Shown here piece after piece: positions 9,751 to 21,943 of a stretch of 64,000 bases of DNA. Position 1 is the first letter of the stretch, and each line of letters begins with the position of its first letter. The translations under genes and the position numbers were made by a program. Source of the DNA: Gloeopeniophorella convolvens. Its lineage: Eukaryota > Basidiomycota > Agaricomycetes > Russulales. The notes below the pieces were generated by a model that made no database searches, had not been told where the DNA came from, and worked only from the letters and a program-made list of their open reading frames with translations. The DNA lies in assembly GCA_022496205.1 (NCBI GenBank), contig WTXD01000062.1:1-64000 (forward strand), given 5' to 3'.

Positions 9751-10743
9751 GACAGTATCTGCTGGAGTAATTATTGAGATTCATAGTCACAAATGGGTTG
9801 CTCCATAATCACAAACAGGCTGCTCCATAGTGTAAAATGGCAGCCACCCAACCGCCAGATGCACTGAGCCGGTTTGGCCGAGATTATGTAATGGCTGCCT
9901 GTTCTCCATGGTGCGCGACTCGTCTCGACACAAGCCTACTACATTGCAACACAACTGTGGCTTCACCTTTCTCTCTCGACAATCCATGTTTGCTGTCCTT
10001 GTATTTGCCATGAAGATTCTGCAGTCATGGTACCGTGTTGTGAGGTTGAGAGCGGATGAGTGCGGTTGAGAGCAGATGAGCGGGTTCGGGTGGAGATGGT
10101 GGCGTGCGGGAGCTGCTGAACTAAGCGCTCGACCATGTTGAGACGGACAGGACTCAGGACAGGAAGGACATCTCTGATTAGATTAGATAAGGGACTCGGT
10201 GATCTGCGAGCTATCTGATCTACAATGTATATGACATCATTATGTTCTAGCCCCTAAGGCTGTACCTACTTTCGTTCCTGTTCTAGATTCTTCCGGGCCC
10301 TTCCATGACCCACATGCAGTTCCGGTCGACCCACTTTAGTTCCGCTTTCACATGGGTCTCTGGTTATCACATGTTGCTGTTGTTTATCACATGCAAACCA
10401 CACTCCTTTTGTGTATATAAAGGACGCTGTTTTCACCCTTATAGCCTCAGTCTGTTGACTTCACTGACTGAGGCAAGTACTTTACTTCCGGAACTTCCGG
10501 ACTTGCGCTTACCTAGTTACTTTAGCTTTGCTCTTGCTTGCCTAGGTATTGCGCCAATGACATTCAGTCTGTTGACTTCACTGACTGAGCTTTGCTCTTG
10601 CTTGCCTAGTTGGCACCCTGTTTCTGCTGCATTTCAACAGACCAGCACAGCCGAGCTCGATGCAAAATGCAGCCCCACTTGATGCAAAACGCGGCCCCAC
10701 TTGATCCCAAAAAACCGTGATAATTATCGCAGCAGATACTGTC
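9751..10743. mobile_element. Non-autonomous TA-flanked inverted-repeat element 2
   Basis: The left end gacagtatctgctg is matched perfectly by the inverted right end, followed after three mismatches by another shared taattat, and TA flanks both sides (9749-9750, 10744-10745). Length is 993 bp, almost the same as element 1, but the terminal sequences differ. It is inserted two bases after the stop codon of the split frame. Inside are a TATA-like box (tatataaag near 10414) and two direct copies of cagtctgttgacttcact (10448 and 10565), the first inside an 8-bp-stem hairpin cctcagtc...gactgagg. No transposase is seen. Confidence 0.75.
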
Positions 10744-10745
10744 TA

Positions 10746-11879
10746 TTGACGTGGGTGTGCCCAGCACGGCCTTGTACCACTCTACGGCTGCTCTCGTGAC
10801 GTCATGGTGTGACGCCATGGTGTGATACGGATGATGTGGACGAGGGTGAGATCCAGTACTACTTACCGGTGGCGCAGTGTTTGCGGTGCGTTTGGGGTGC
10901 ACGAAACTGTGAATGGAATATCTCACTCATTTTCATCCCTATCTCTTCAAATCCTTGCGTGCAGGTAGACTATATATTGTAAAACGTATCTTTGCTTTCT
11001 GGATCAATAGCCTAGGATCGTTGTGGTGCCAGAGCAATGCCGGACCACAGGGTACAGTGTTCGCGTTTTTTTCCGGGTTCTGTCACGGAATGTCATGGCT
11101 TGCCATGCACCGTCGCGCATGCGCTCATGACTCAGACTTCCGTTTATGGTATGCAAAGGTACGGCTTGTGGCTCAATGGGGCTCATAGCCGGCCTGCCGA
11201 AATGCGGAAGCCAAATTGGGCACCTGCAGTGGCACAGAATGTCACGCTCATCCGTACCCAGAGTAATAGTGCATCCAGACGCAGATGGATTAACACCTCA
11301 CCTCGGAGAATTTATACTGATGGTGCTTGTATGTCACAGGAACATGAGAAGTCATTATCAGATTTCCAGGAGCACTAGTTTCGTGGAAAAGTGTTGCTGA
11401 AGCTTAAGAAAGCAGTATTTGGGTGATACAATGCAGATAGCGCACGACTATAAGAACATGTCAGTATGGCATTCACATTATACCACAAGCCAACGTTTAT
11501 GCACACAATAGAAAAAAAATAAAGGGAAATGATAGGGATTTGCAGCGTGCAGAGTCGAAACACGAACACTGTACCCTTGGGCGCTTGAGCGCGAACACTG
11601 CGCCACTGATAGTAAGTCTGGTGCGCAGCAGGTTGAGATTTTGAGATTTGCAACGAGTGGAACTTCGGACCGGGGTTGTCCGGGGTCAGCGAGATGACGT
11701 CAATGCGGGCGTTTGAGCGCGTTTGGCAGGATCAATTCCCCAGTTGACAGAGTCCTCGACTCGCAGCCCGAACGCGCGCCGCTGCCACGCGTGTCTTCGC
11801 ATGCGCCTTCCCCGCAGCGACCATCCCCTTGTACCACCACTACCACCGCTACCTCTGCCTAACTGCAAAGCTTGTACTC
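10746..11879. repeat. Repeat-derived intergenic region with tRNA-like SINE fragments
   Basis: The phrase gtggcgcagtgtt occurs on the plus strand at 10867 and on the minus strand near 11601. The word gggtacagtgttcg occurs on plus at 11050 and on minus at 11575. The minus copy continues to gtttcgactct, so a box A-like and a box B-like element lie at tRNA-like spacing. Bases 10830-10854 match 20355-20379 in inverse orientation. These look like diverged copies of a short tRNA-related element. Bases 11650-11682 carry the repeat shared with 2576-2608. No intact gene is seen. Confidence 0.45.
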
Positions 11880-14800
11880 ATGCCACCTCCGGATCCACAC
11901 CTGCTTACCCTCCGCGCGTCTGACGTTGCTCGCTTCCACACATATCTGTCGTTCACCGCGTTTGGTGGCGCGCTGCTCGTCGCATCTGCGCTGCACTTTA
12001 CGAAAGTCGTCAAGAATGACGTGGCCGGCTGGCCTGACGAATGGTTCCCGAGCGTGTCTGCAACGTGAGTGTCCAGTCCGCGCCGCGCTACCGCCTCGCC
12101 GTGGGCGCGACAATAGCGTCATGAAGACTTCGTCTGGCCCTCGCGCCATCATACGCGCGTTTTGCTCTGGATGCGCCGTCGTGCTTCGAGAATCGCTAAA
12201 AACGTACTTCGCAGGATAGGTGATTGGTATCCGGAGCGAAACATCTTCCAGCTGCTCATAGCCATTACCTCTGGTGCGAGCTCCCCAGTTATCTCATGGG
12301 CACTTACTGAATGACGCGCCTCCAGGACCACGCTTTGCGCTCATCGCCTTTGGTTACCTGCTCAACAGCCGCGCATCCCCATCATCAGCGCTACCCGGGT
12401 TTCTCGCAGTTGTGGGCGTGCTACGCACACTCAGCTGCGGAGGCTGGGTCTACGTAACGTCCAGCGACGACCACGATGTTCACGACGTTCTCATGATCCT
12501 GTATATCCTTTTGAATCTGCCTTGGATGTATGGAGGCGTTCGACTCTCGGGAGGCAAGGCCCGGCGTCACAGGTACGCTTTGTGGAGTGCTATGCAAACA
12601 ACTAAGCAGACTGAAGCTTGTTTCCTCCTCAGGTCTCGGGTTGGATCCGCGTATGCTGTCGCAGTTTGTACAAGGGTGTTTTGGATCTGACTTTCGTGAA
12701 TGCAGATTTTGGTTCTCTCTCCTTCCTATGGTGTACTACTTTGTACAACACAAGGTCCATCGTATTCCTGGAGGTACGCCCCTGTAGTCACTTCAAATAG
12801 GCCGCCTACATCTAACGCATACATGCAACTAGCTTACAGTCGCTATGCTATTTTTGAATGGTCGCTCATATTCTTTGACATATTGTACGACTCTGCAACG
12901 ATTCTTGACTTCGAGAACAGTGGATTAGAAGTGAGTTTCGTAGATCGTAACCTTCTTTCACCTTCTTTCACAAGGTTCTCATTTGATCTCATACAGGTCT
13001 CTATCAATATCCCCATAGCTCGAACGAGTGCGCGAAGTACAGAGGCCGATGGTGAAATGTACAACCTACTTCATCGGCTTGCATGACTCTAGTACTCATT
13101 CACCCTACAATAATCGGTTGTGTCATATTCAGGCCAAAAGCATCTGCAAACGAACCGAGCGACTTAGCAAGCGCATCTATCCAGCAGTCTGTTAATGAAA
13201 AGTCTTCTGGGACATCGGCCACGGAAGCCCACCATGGAATAGCCTCAAATAGGGCTAGCGCACTTCTCACCTCTTGTCGCCCATTGCTGGGCTTCCTCGC
13301 GGACCTGTACTTTGGTGCGGCTTAAACTAAAGCCATGTTCGCCGAAACTGACTCCGCGGTGCGCGGTCGGCAGCTTACCAGTCTTGGACGCTGCTCACGG
13401 CACTCCCTGTCACCCTCTTTTACTTTTCCGTGTGGAAATTAGCTCTTGCCGGACCAGAATTTTCCTTGTTCGCCACGCTTTCTCCACTTCTGCTCGGCTT
13501 TTCTCCCGTGTCAGCGTTTGCAGCGTCCCGCGGTGGCCGCGTTGTTCTAGCCGGCGCCGCTGGTGTTGTTGGCCTCGGCTTTTGGTGGGCAGAGAGCATG
13601 TGGACCCGCCTTGCGGCCGTCATATTTGGCGTGTCATGTACAGGCCTGCACTGGGCTACCGAGTGGCAGATGGGTACAGAGAACGGATACCACGCGGTCG
13701 GTGCGTCTTCTCACGCCTTCCTTGTTTGTTTAAACCCGCGAAGGCACTGATACCTTTTGCGTCCGGACGCAGTCTTTCTACTGGGTTTAATTCTTTCTTC
13801 CCTGTCGAAGCACCTGAACCACGGGAACAATCCAGGTACGCGGCAGTGGCTTCTGTGCGCGCAGTAGAGGCGTGTTTGACTGATTTTCTGATTGTGCACC
13901 TGTCAACTCAACACGCAACACGTACCGTGCAGCTTGGCCGATTGTCAATTCATCCTCGGGTGGGCATCACGCCCCGGTGCTCGTCTTCGGCTTCCTTGCC
14001 CTTGTCGAATATGGAACGCGCCCTGATCCCCTCCTTGCGGCCGCCCAAACTCCAACAGCATCCTCGACAGCTTCCCATCCGTCCACAAAGTCTCCCAAGA
14101 CTGACGGCAAACCAGCCGCGAACTCCCGAGAAGGGTGGCTTCTCCCTTCAGTTTCCCTTGGCGCGTTGATCTATTCGCTCCACGAGCGGCTATCCGATCC
14201 AAGCTCGCTCATCGCCTGGTCCTGGACGGGGTTTCCTACCGCGGGACCCCATCCCCACCTACATACGCCACTGACGCTCCTCGCGCAGGTCCTTGGCGTG
14301 CTGATTGCGCTCTCTGTGTCGCCCGCGGGTTCAGTGGTTTCTCCGTTGACTGCGTCGCCTCGCGCCGCACTCGTCCGCTCAGACATCTCGACGCACCCAC
14401 TTACCTTTGTCGTTGGCGCACTTTCGGCATACTTGCTACACACACGCGGCGGATGGACAGGCTACGCCGGTGGTCTGCTGCACGCCGTATTCCTGACCCT
14501 CATCACGCCGCCGCTGCTTCAGCGCGCCGGCGCAGCCGCTCGGGCCCGCGGCGCAGGGCGCGTCTTTGGCACTGTGTGGGCCGTGTGGATCGCGCTCCTG
14601 TTCACCGGCACGTTCACCGTGGCGTACGCCTTCGTGCCCGGCGCATGGAACTTCCGCGAGCGTACCGATGCGTGAGTCCCTGCGCACCTCTATCGCCCCC
14701 GGCCCTTGACCCTGACCCTGTGGCAGCGTGCTCGGTGCGCAGCTCGCGCTCCTCGCGCCGGCGTTCCGCTGGCGGGGCCCCTCCTCCGCCGGGCCTGTCA

Positions 14801-16301
14801 CGCGGTCGCTGGCACCCGTCGCACCCCCCACGCGCCGCCTCGCCCGCGCGGCTCTCGCGCTCGTCGCCGTCGCTGCGCTGCTCGGCCCGCTTGCTAGACC
14901 GGCACCCCCCACGCCGCACCCGGCGCCGGCGCACGAACGCGCGAGACTGCTGCACGCGGGAATCTGGACGGTGCACTTTGGGATCGACAATGCGGGGCGC
15001 GACAGCCAGCACGGGATTGCGGCCCTGCTGCGTGATATGGATCTGGACGTCGTGGGGCTGCTCGAGACCGATTTGCATGTGAGTACCGCGGGGCGCCTGT
15101 GGCGCCTGTGTCATGAGCTGGGCTGATATATGGGCGTGTTACCAGAGGCCAGTGTTTGGAAACAGGGATCTGTGGGTCCTGCCTTTTGCCCCATGGGCAC
15201 GAGACAGCTGACGGTTGGTTGTAGAACGCGTGTTGCGGTCGAGGACTTGGGCTACGTGAGTGCCATCGCTGTCTTCTTCCGATCCTTTCTCACGGCTGGG
15301 CTCAGTATGTGGACATTGGGCCAGGGCCCAACAAGCATACGTGGGGCTGCGTGCTGCTATCCAAGGTTTGTCTATCGCTTCAGTCGAAGCTGTTGGCGGC
15401 TGAAGCCTCGCATGCAGTTCCCGATTCTAAAATCTCAGCACCACCTCCTGCCCTCGCCAGACGGGGAACTCGCACCTGCAATTGAAGCGATACTTGACGT
15501 GTACGGCGTGAATGTGACCGTGATTGTCGCACACAACGGACAAGGTAATTGTGCTGCCTGAGCGTTGAGCCATGATCATCGCTCACCTTGTTGACCAAAG
15601 AGGAGACCCCGCTTGACCGCGAGCTGCAAGCGACCGAGCTTGCACGCATCATGGCGGCGTCGTACCCGGACCCCCTAATCTTCTTGGGCTATGTGGTCAC
15701 GGACCCACACGCCCCGCGACGTGAGTGCCTTCGCCCTTCTAGCCTCGTTAGCCCATGTACCGACTCGGAACGCCCCCAGCTGCACCTTACGAAATCATGG
15801 TGACAGACGGCCGCGTCCACGACATCGACAAGGACGACCTGGACCGGTGGTGCGAGTACATCTTCTACCGCGGGCTCTACCGCACCGCGTACGTGCGCGT
15901 CTCGCGCGGCGCGATCACGGACACCGAGCTGCAGGTCGGGCAGTTCGCCGTCCCGCGCTACGGGCTGACGACGGGCGAGGTCCCCGAGGCGGATCGTCTC
16001 CTGCGTGCATGGAAAGAGGACCTTCCGCACGAGCACGTACGTCCCCGCTCGCGCCCTGTTTCGTCCGCTACGCGCTCACTTGGCTTGGCACGGCCGCCGC
16101 GCCGCGCCTACTTTCTAGTGGTTCCCTGACGAGTACTACGGTGACGAAAACGGCGGCGGCGTCCGGGGCCATTTCTACCACGTCTTCAACACGGTGCGCG
16201 ACTTTGTCTTTTGATCGCGGGCACGCCGGCGCCGGCGCTGACTGTTGGCTTAAACTCGATAGCCGCTGTATTACAAAGTGCCACCAGTGTCTGCGCTCTG
16301 A
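11880..16301 (+). CDS. CWH43: CWH43-like GPI-anchor lipid remodelling membrane protein
   Basis: A large multi-exon gene. It starts [20 protein letters not shown] and soon gives WFPSVSAT joined across an intron to [13 protein letters not shown], a hallmark of the PGAP2/FRAG1-like N-terminal membrane domain. Further exons add [36 protein letters not shown] and a long series of hydrophobic segments up to about 14675. The C-terminal third (from 14940) is an endonuclease/exonuclease/phosphatase-like domain: [47 protein letters not shown], stop 16299-16301. In yeast Cwh43 installs ceramide on GPI anchors in the ER. The protein joins parts that mammals encode as separate genes (PGAP2 and PGAP2IP). 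About fifteen short introns are needed; several internal joins between 12540 and 13900 were not fixed base by base. Confidence 0.92.
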
Positions 16302-17282
16302 TCGCGTCGGGCCCGCAAGGTGGCGCTGACGCATTGCATCAGACGCCTCGCGTAGGTCGGCACTCTGCGTACTTACTATTAAGGAGCACCTGTGGTTTAC
16401 CGTCTTATCTGCCTGGCTGTTGTTGTTCTCTTTTCTTCTAGCTCAGGGCGCACGCGACAAGGTTCCGTCGCGGCCCGGGCGAGGTGTAGCTTTGTTCCAC
16501 GGCCGATCGAATGGCAGCTGATTTCTCCAATGCACTTGAATCGACTCGAACAGCACGCCAAGCGGCAGCGGGGGTGTTTGGTCCAGGTTCTGGCTCTGGT
16601 TCGCCTCGCCTCGCCAGGCCACCGGCTCTGCTGGAGTGGCCTGGCCAGCCGTCTAACGTTTTGTCTGCTCGCTTGCGCGCGCGACACCAACACAACCGTC
16701 CATCACGATCAGTGCGCCGTACGCGCGCATCGCAAGCGGCCGTGAGGTTTCTTCGAAATGCCACGCAAACTCAAAAGGAGCGCCGTCCTGACCCAACGCG
16801 TCAACTGTTCTCGCGGACCCCGTCCCGAACGAGATGAATGAGGTCTATTGTCTCCGGCGGGTCGCTAGCGTCCCGCCGCTTGTGTGCGCGTAACTGTGTG
16901 TACGGTATATGACACGCAACAGCTTCGGCTTGGTGCGATTTTCAGATTAGCTCGCGCTGCCCCGTCCGGACGACGGGACTCCCCCGACGTGATTGATCAA
17001 AGTGTTTTTTTTGTCTCGGGGGTTCGCCCGTGTTCTTCTCGCGGGTCCCCCGGGCCTGCGCGCGTTGGGAGAGGTACGTGTTTGCTTTTTCGTCACATCA
17101 GCCCCCAGGCACGGCCGTGGTCTGCGGGCCCCCCGGAAGTGGGTGGGTGTCGGACGCTTCGCATGCCTGGCGCGGGCGGAGGGCAGCAGGCGGGCGTTGG
17201 TGACTCAGAGCGTCGCAACATTTACGCAATACAGTGATAAATTGTACAGCGCCACCCTGAGCCCAGCGAGCGAGACGAGCGT
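16302..17282. other. Intergenic between convergent genes, nothing recognised
   Basis: This lies between the stops of CWH43 and APL6. An ATG-started frame at 16511-16837 (MAADFSNALESTRTARQAAA...) is Arg- and Ala-rich, resembles no known family, and is probably chance. Confidence 0.5.
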
Positions 17283-20117
17283 TCACCTGACCGGGGCCTG
17301 CATGCTGGCACTGTGTTCATCTCCGTCGCTGCCCGCATCTGGCGTCCGCGACGCGCCTGCTGAACCACCCACTTCTGCGTGGGCCTCGTCGTCCCTTGAA
17401 CCTTCTTCCTCGCTCTCGTCTTCCCCGCCGTCTGATTCTTCTTCCTCTTCTTCTTCCTCTGCTTCTTCCTCGCCTTCTTCCCCGCTCTCCTCTTCTTCGT
17501 CACCCTCCTCCTCACTTTCGCTTGCGTAGAATTTATTCAAATCTGCCCACGCACCCCTGTTGGGCACGCTCCCGGCAGGTGACGGCCCGCCCGAGCCAGC
17601 GGGCGTGAGTACGACCACCGGCGACGCGTGCCCGCTCGCGCCCACGCCCGCACGCGGCGCGATATGGCCGATCGCGGTCGGCGCGGGCGTCGGCTGCGCG
17701 TCGTCCGGCGAGTCGCGCAGGCCCGGCAGCACGCCGCGCTCGAGCCAGTCGGGCAGCAGCCGCGCACCGAGCACGTCGCGGTCGAGCACGAGCCCGAGCG
17801 TGCCGAGCCGCTCGCGCGCGTCGGTGCGCGGCGCCGGCGCGGCGCCGCCCGCCTTGCCCTCGAAAAGCACGACGCGCACCTGCGCGCGCCGCAGCACGAC
17901 GCCGCCCGTGTCCTCGGCGTCCGCCGCGCCGACGCTTGGCACGACGCCCGCGAGCAGCTGCTGGAGCATGCGCCCGCGGTCGCGTACGTCGTAGTTGGTG
18001 TCGTAGCGCGCGAGCGCGAAGATGTACTTCGCGAGCTGGATGAGCGTGTTGTGCGCCGGCGACAGCACGAGGAGCTTCGCGGCGAGCGTGACCGCCTGCA
18101 GTTTCACGAGTGCAGTCTAAATTGAAAGCGGCCGGCTTAGCGGGTTCGTGTGCGCAGCGTGGCAGATGACTGCGCACCTCCTCGCGGAAGGACTTGGCTA
18201 TCTTACGCAGCACGTCTGGCGCCCAGGGGGCCACGCCCTCGACCACGGCGCCGGGCGAGTCATCCGCAGCGTACTGCCCGACGAGCCACACGACGCACGC
18301 GCGGGCCTGTGCGTGGCGGATTTCGTCGATGCGGTACGCAAGCCGCTCAACGATCGTCAGCGGCGCAGACGGTGCGCCCGCGTGTGCGGGCGCGCCCTGC
18401 ATCTGGCTCTGCACGAGCGACTTGAGTTCGACGACGGCGTGCGTTACGACAGCATCTAGCGGAACATTCAGCTGCCCGCCTGCCTGCCGAAGTGGAGCTG
18501 GCGCTAGAAGTTACCGTGCGGACTCTTTATGCACGCCATCAGGGCATTGAGACACTGGGCACTCGACTCGGGAATTGTGCGGGCCATATGCCCTATCCCC
18601 TGAATTGCGCCCGCGACCAGTGTTTCGTCCACGTCATCGGCGTAATCCTGGAGGGCAGCAAGAGCGCAGTGAAAGGTGACCACCCTGTCATCGGCGGACG
18701 AGGATGGTACTGACCACAAACTCACGCAACAGGGCCTGATGGTTCTCGGCAGTAACGAAATACTGCAGGAGGCGCGACTTGATTTCCTTCAACCGCGTGC
18801 TGTCATCGGCGCGAATGATAAAGCGGGTATAATGTAGAGAGAACAGTTGCTGCCATCATTCATCTTTCAGTTAAGCTCAGCCTGCAGATATGGAGACTTA
18901 CAGGTGCAGAACGCGAAATTGAGAGGATGTAAGCCAGCACTACGCGTTCGATCTCTGGCGACACCTCGAGCAACCGGAGGAGGGGATGCACGATTTTGTG
19001 ATGTTGTGATGGCAAGCCAAGGTAATAGAATGCGCGAGTTACCGACATTACGACCTGCGAAGCCCGTGAGCTTACTTACTTTCCAAGGAAACATGATCCG
19101 CTTCTGCTTACAGCGGGGTTCCGTGACTGAAACAGTGGCTCCGCCGATGTCAGCAAGAGCTCTAGGTCGCGGTCGACTTCTTCGGTCTCTTTTCCCAGAC
19201 TATCATGCGACACGGCCGGACGGGGCAGCATAATCCTAGCATAGCGAATGAGAAGCTCGAGGAGGTTCACCTGACCCCACTCGTCCACATCCACGAGCAT
19301 GCGGCATAGACGTCGATAGTGTGTGTGCAGAAGGTCGAGTCGTGTGGAACAGACTGCTTCGAACGCAATGGCAACGCTGCCGATGGAGAGCGGCGAACGG
19401 TCGCGCAGGAGAGCAGATAAGATTTCGATCAGCGAAGGAAGCTGGGAATCATCTAGGCTGTTGCAACGGCGGTGAACTTCTTTGGGAATCTATGGCTTAT
19501 AGGAGATGACGCACCTGTAGCATTTGGGTATGGATAGCGCTGCCGTCTTCCGCACGTATGGACTCGGATCCGCAGCACATTTCTTGATGGCCAGCGCGAC
19601 CAAGCTCGCGATGGTTGGCACAGGGATACCGGATAGAACGCGCAGCGCCATGGCCCGTATCAGCGGCGAGCTATCCGTAAGATCGCGCTGGAACGTGTTG
19701 ATAGAGAGCAGCGCGAGGTCAGGCTCGGCCTCCGCATAGCGTAACAAGTAGATGTATACGAGCTTGCGGACTTCGAGGTTGGACGCTGCGACATTCTTAA
19801 CGACCTGCGCGAAGTACTCCGAGACGTTGCGCCCTTTTGAGATCATCTAGCACCGCTGATTCATTGACGCGCGGATAATGCGGGGGCAGGATGTCACTTA
19901 CAGCAATGAGCCGCTTCATAGCCTCTAGCTTCTCGCGATCGCTCCCAGAGTCGAGCTGTGCCCTGATGTTCTTGGTCTTATCCTCGCCGGTGTCATAGTA
20001 TCCCGCGCCGCTGCCAGCCAAGGAGAAGTCCCTGGTGCGCTCGGCCAGGGTTTCTTGTATTCGCATGCCCAGACGCGTGGCATTCTCCGTCAGCGAGTTG
20101 AAGTTGATACTCGACAT
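17283..20117 (-). CDS. APL6: AP-3 adaptor complex beta subunit
   Basis: The start [20 protein letters not shown] leads to LEAMKRLIA, then [20 protein letters not shown] and [20 protein letters not shown]. It continues with [20 protein letters not shown] and [20 protein letters not shown], the diagnostic adaptin N-terminal trunk. Further HEAT-like exons follow, with [20 protein letters not shown] and [20 protein letters not shown]. The C-terminal part (17283-17530) is an acidic Ser/Glu hinge, as in AP-3 beta, and the protein ends MQAPVR without a long ear domain. AP-3 beta carries cargo from Golgi or endosome to the vacuole. At least seven short introns are required. The Ser/Glu run is encoded by a long CTT/CTC-type tract (17395-17520) prone to length change. 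Confidence 0.92.
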
Positions 20118-21312
20118 CGCGGGGTTCGCGCACGTGTAGTGCGCTGTTTGTGTTCCAGCAGAGTCGCCTGTTGGGGGGCAGTAGGCGTCTCAAGTCAAGT
20201 TGTGTGCAGACCGTACCGCTGCAGGCGCGATGGAGCTGACGTAGAGCCGGCGCGTCGGAATCCCGCTGCGGATTTGCCGGCCCATCAGGCCCATCTCGAC
20301 GGCACCGCGACGGTCTCAGCCAAGCCTCAACCTGTTGCGCGCCAGAGTCTCACCGGATCTCACCCTCGTCCACATCATCTGTATTGCCCTTAATACCACC
20401 ATGGAGTCACTGGTAGTTGCATGCCGTCTCATGCGGCCAGTGGCGCACATCAGATATCTATGAAACTGTACGCCCAGGGCAATTTACTTCCTGGAACTGT
20501 CTATAGGCTGTTTTCTCGCCTGTCTGTGCCACCTCCACGACCTACATACGTGGGGGCATCGGGTCAAGACGCTGTGACTTCGTTTCAGATTAACAGATTG
20601 CATACCCGCCCCCAACAACGCTCAATGCTGGGTTCGGCATGGCAGAGCTCGTGGCCAGTGTCCGCTCAACTCAGATGACCTGGGGAATCACAAAATCGGC
20701 GCAGTGCACAGATAGATACCATACCAAGAGGTACGAACGTAGCAACTGATGAAATCTGTATCTTGTCCGTTGAATGAAGACTTTTAAAGAATAGGGTGTA
20801 GGGACGATGCAGTGAATCTCATCTCGCCGTAAGCATGTTGTCACAAATACGCATGCTCGTTCCACACCACTTCATGGTACACATGACACACTACTGTGTA
20901 CAGGTACTAAAGAGGAAGAGTTGAGTGTCGCCGGTTTCCAGCGATCCAGGTTCGCCGCGGCGAACCCAGACGGCCCTGCAAGCCGCGACCACTGGGTCAC
21001 GCCCCTGGGGACCCCTAGAGCTATCACAACCCTGTGGTGCATTGCCCTGGTTTTCACACCTAGTGCCTGTGCAATTGCCAGCATGTAACATATCTGGGAC
21101 TTGGGATGCTTCCTCTGGGTCAAACGTGGAGCCAGCTTGTGGGTTGATCAAGGGTTCTTTGGGTGCCGTGACATGTCCGCGGCTCACGTAGGCAGATTTC
21201 ACGCGTGCTGACCGGATCTAGTCTGGTCTAGGAGGGCGTAGCCAGTTCGAGTGTTCACTCGTAAAATTAGCAATGGCTCTTCTACAAACATCATCCAGCG
21301 AGACACCACAGT
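20118..21312. other. Intergenic with a diverged repeat copy
   Basis: Bases 20355-20379 are the inverted match of 10830-10854 (25 identical bases), with looser similarity on both sides (a shared ccatggtg-type word next to it). No protein-coding gene is recognised in the remaining 1.1 kb. Confidence 0.45.
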
Positions 21313-21846
21313 TCAGGGCTCCAGGGACGCAGGGAAAGTGTTGTTCTCCCTCGCCTCGTCCCACTTGGAAATCTGTAGGCCAAGGCACGTCAACCTCGGT
21401 AGCAAAACATGCGCAATCAAGACATACCCATTCATCTGCGGAAATGCGTTTCAGCGCGTTATAGGCAAAGAGAAGCTACCAAAAGGGTAACGTACTGGGG
21501 CAGAGTGAGTTGTATGCGCGCTTGAACTGCTTGCACGGAGCAAAGTCCTCGCCCTTGGCGGCGATACACTTGAAGTAGTCCGTGTAGTTTTGGAAGCTTG
21601 CATCTCGCATAAAAATCAAGAAAATGTAGAGAAAGCACTTGTGCTCACCAGTGCCTCGTCTGGTTTGTATAGGGGAAGCGGGCTAGGGGCGGGGCGTTGA
21701 GTCACGCCGACAACCCCAACTATATGACAGGCACGTACCGTCAAAGCCAGCGGTCTGGAGGACGTATTTGCTGTATCAAAGAGTGAGAGATGAGAAGAAC
21801 AGGGATGTGTTTGGGGCGCAGCGCACCTCTGAACAGCGTCGGACAT
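21313..21846 (-). CDS. COX12: Cytochrome c oxidase subunit VIb (COX6B/COX12)
   Basis: Six tiny exons join into about 84 residues: MSDAVQSKYVLQTAGFDARF, PYTNQTRHCFQNYTDYFKCI, AAKGEDFAPCKQFKRAYNSL, CPNEWISKWDEARENN and TFPASLEP. All five introns have GT..AG ends, and every join preserves the family consensus. The CHCH fold signature is complete: CX9C (CFQNYTDYFKC) and CX10C (CKQFKRAYNSLC). The product is a nucleus-encoded subunit on the intermembrane-space side of complex IV, imported through the Mia40 route. It starts 97 bp from PRP18 in a head-to-head pair. No single open frame covers it, so frame-based gene finding would miss it. Confidence 0.93.
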
Positions 21847-21943
21847 GGTGATGGTGGGAGGACGAGAGTCGTCGGAGTGAAACGGGCGCGAACAGGCGGC
21901 AACACTGCTTAGGTAATCGCTCTCGACTCTGACAGCCCCGGCC

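Noticed and set aside
17533..18414. 293-residue minus-strand frame overlapping APL6
   Set aside because: Only its first part matches an AP-3 exon; the Arg/Ala-rich rest is an out-of-frame shadow.
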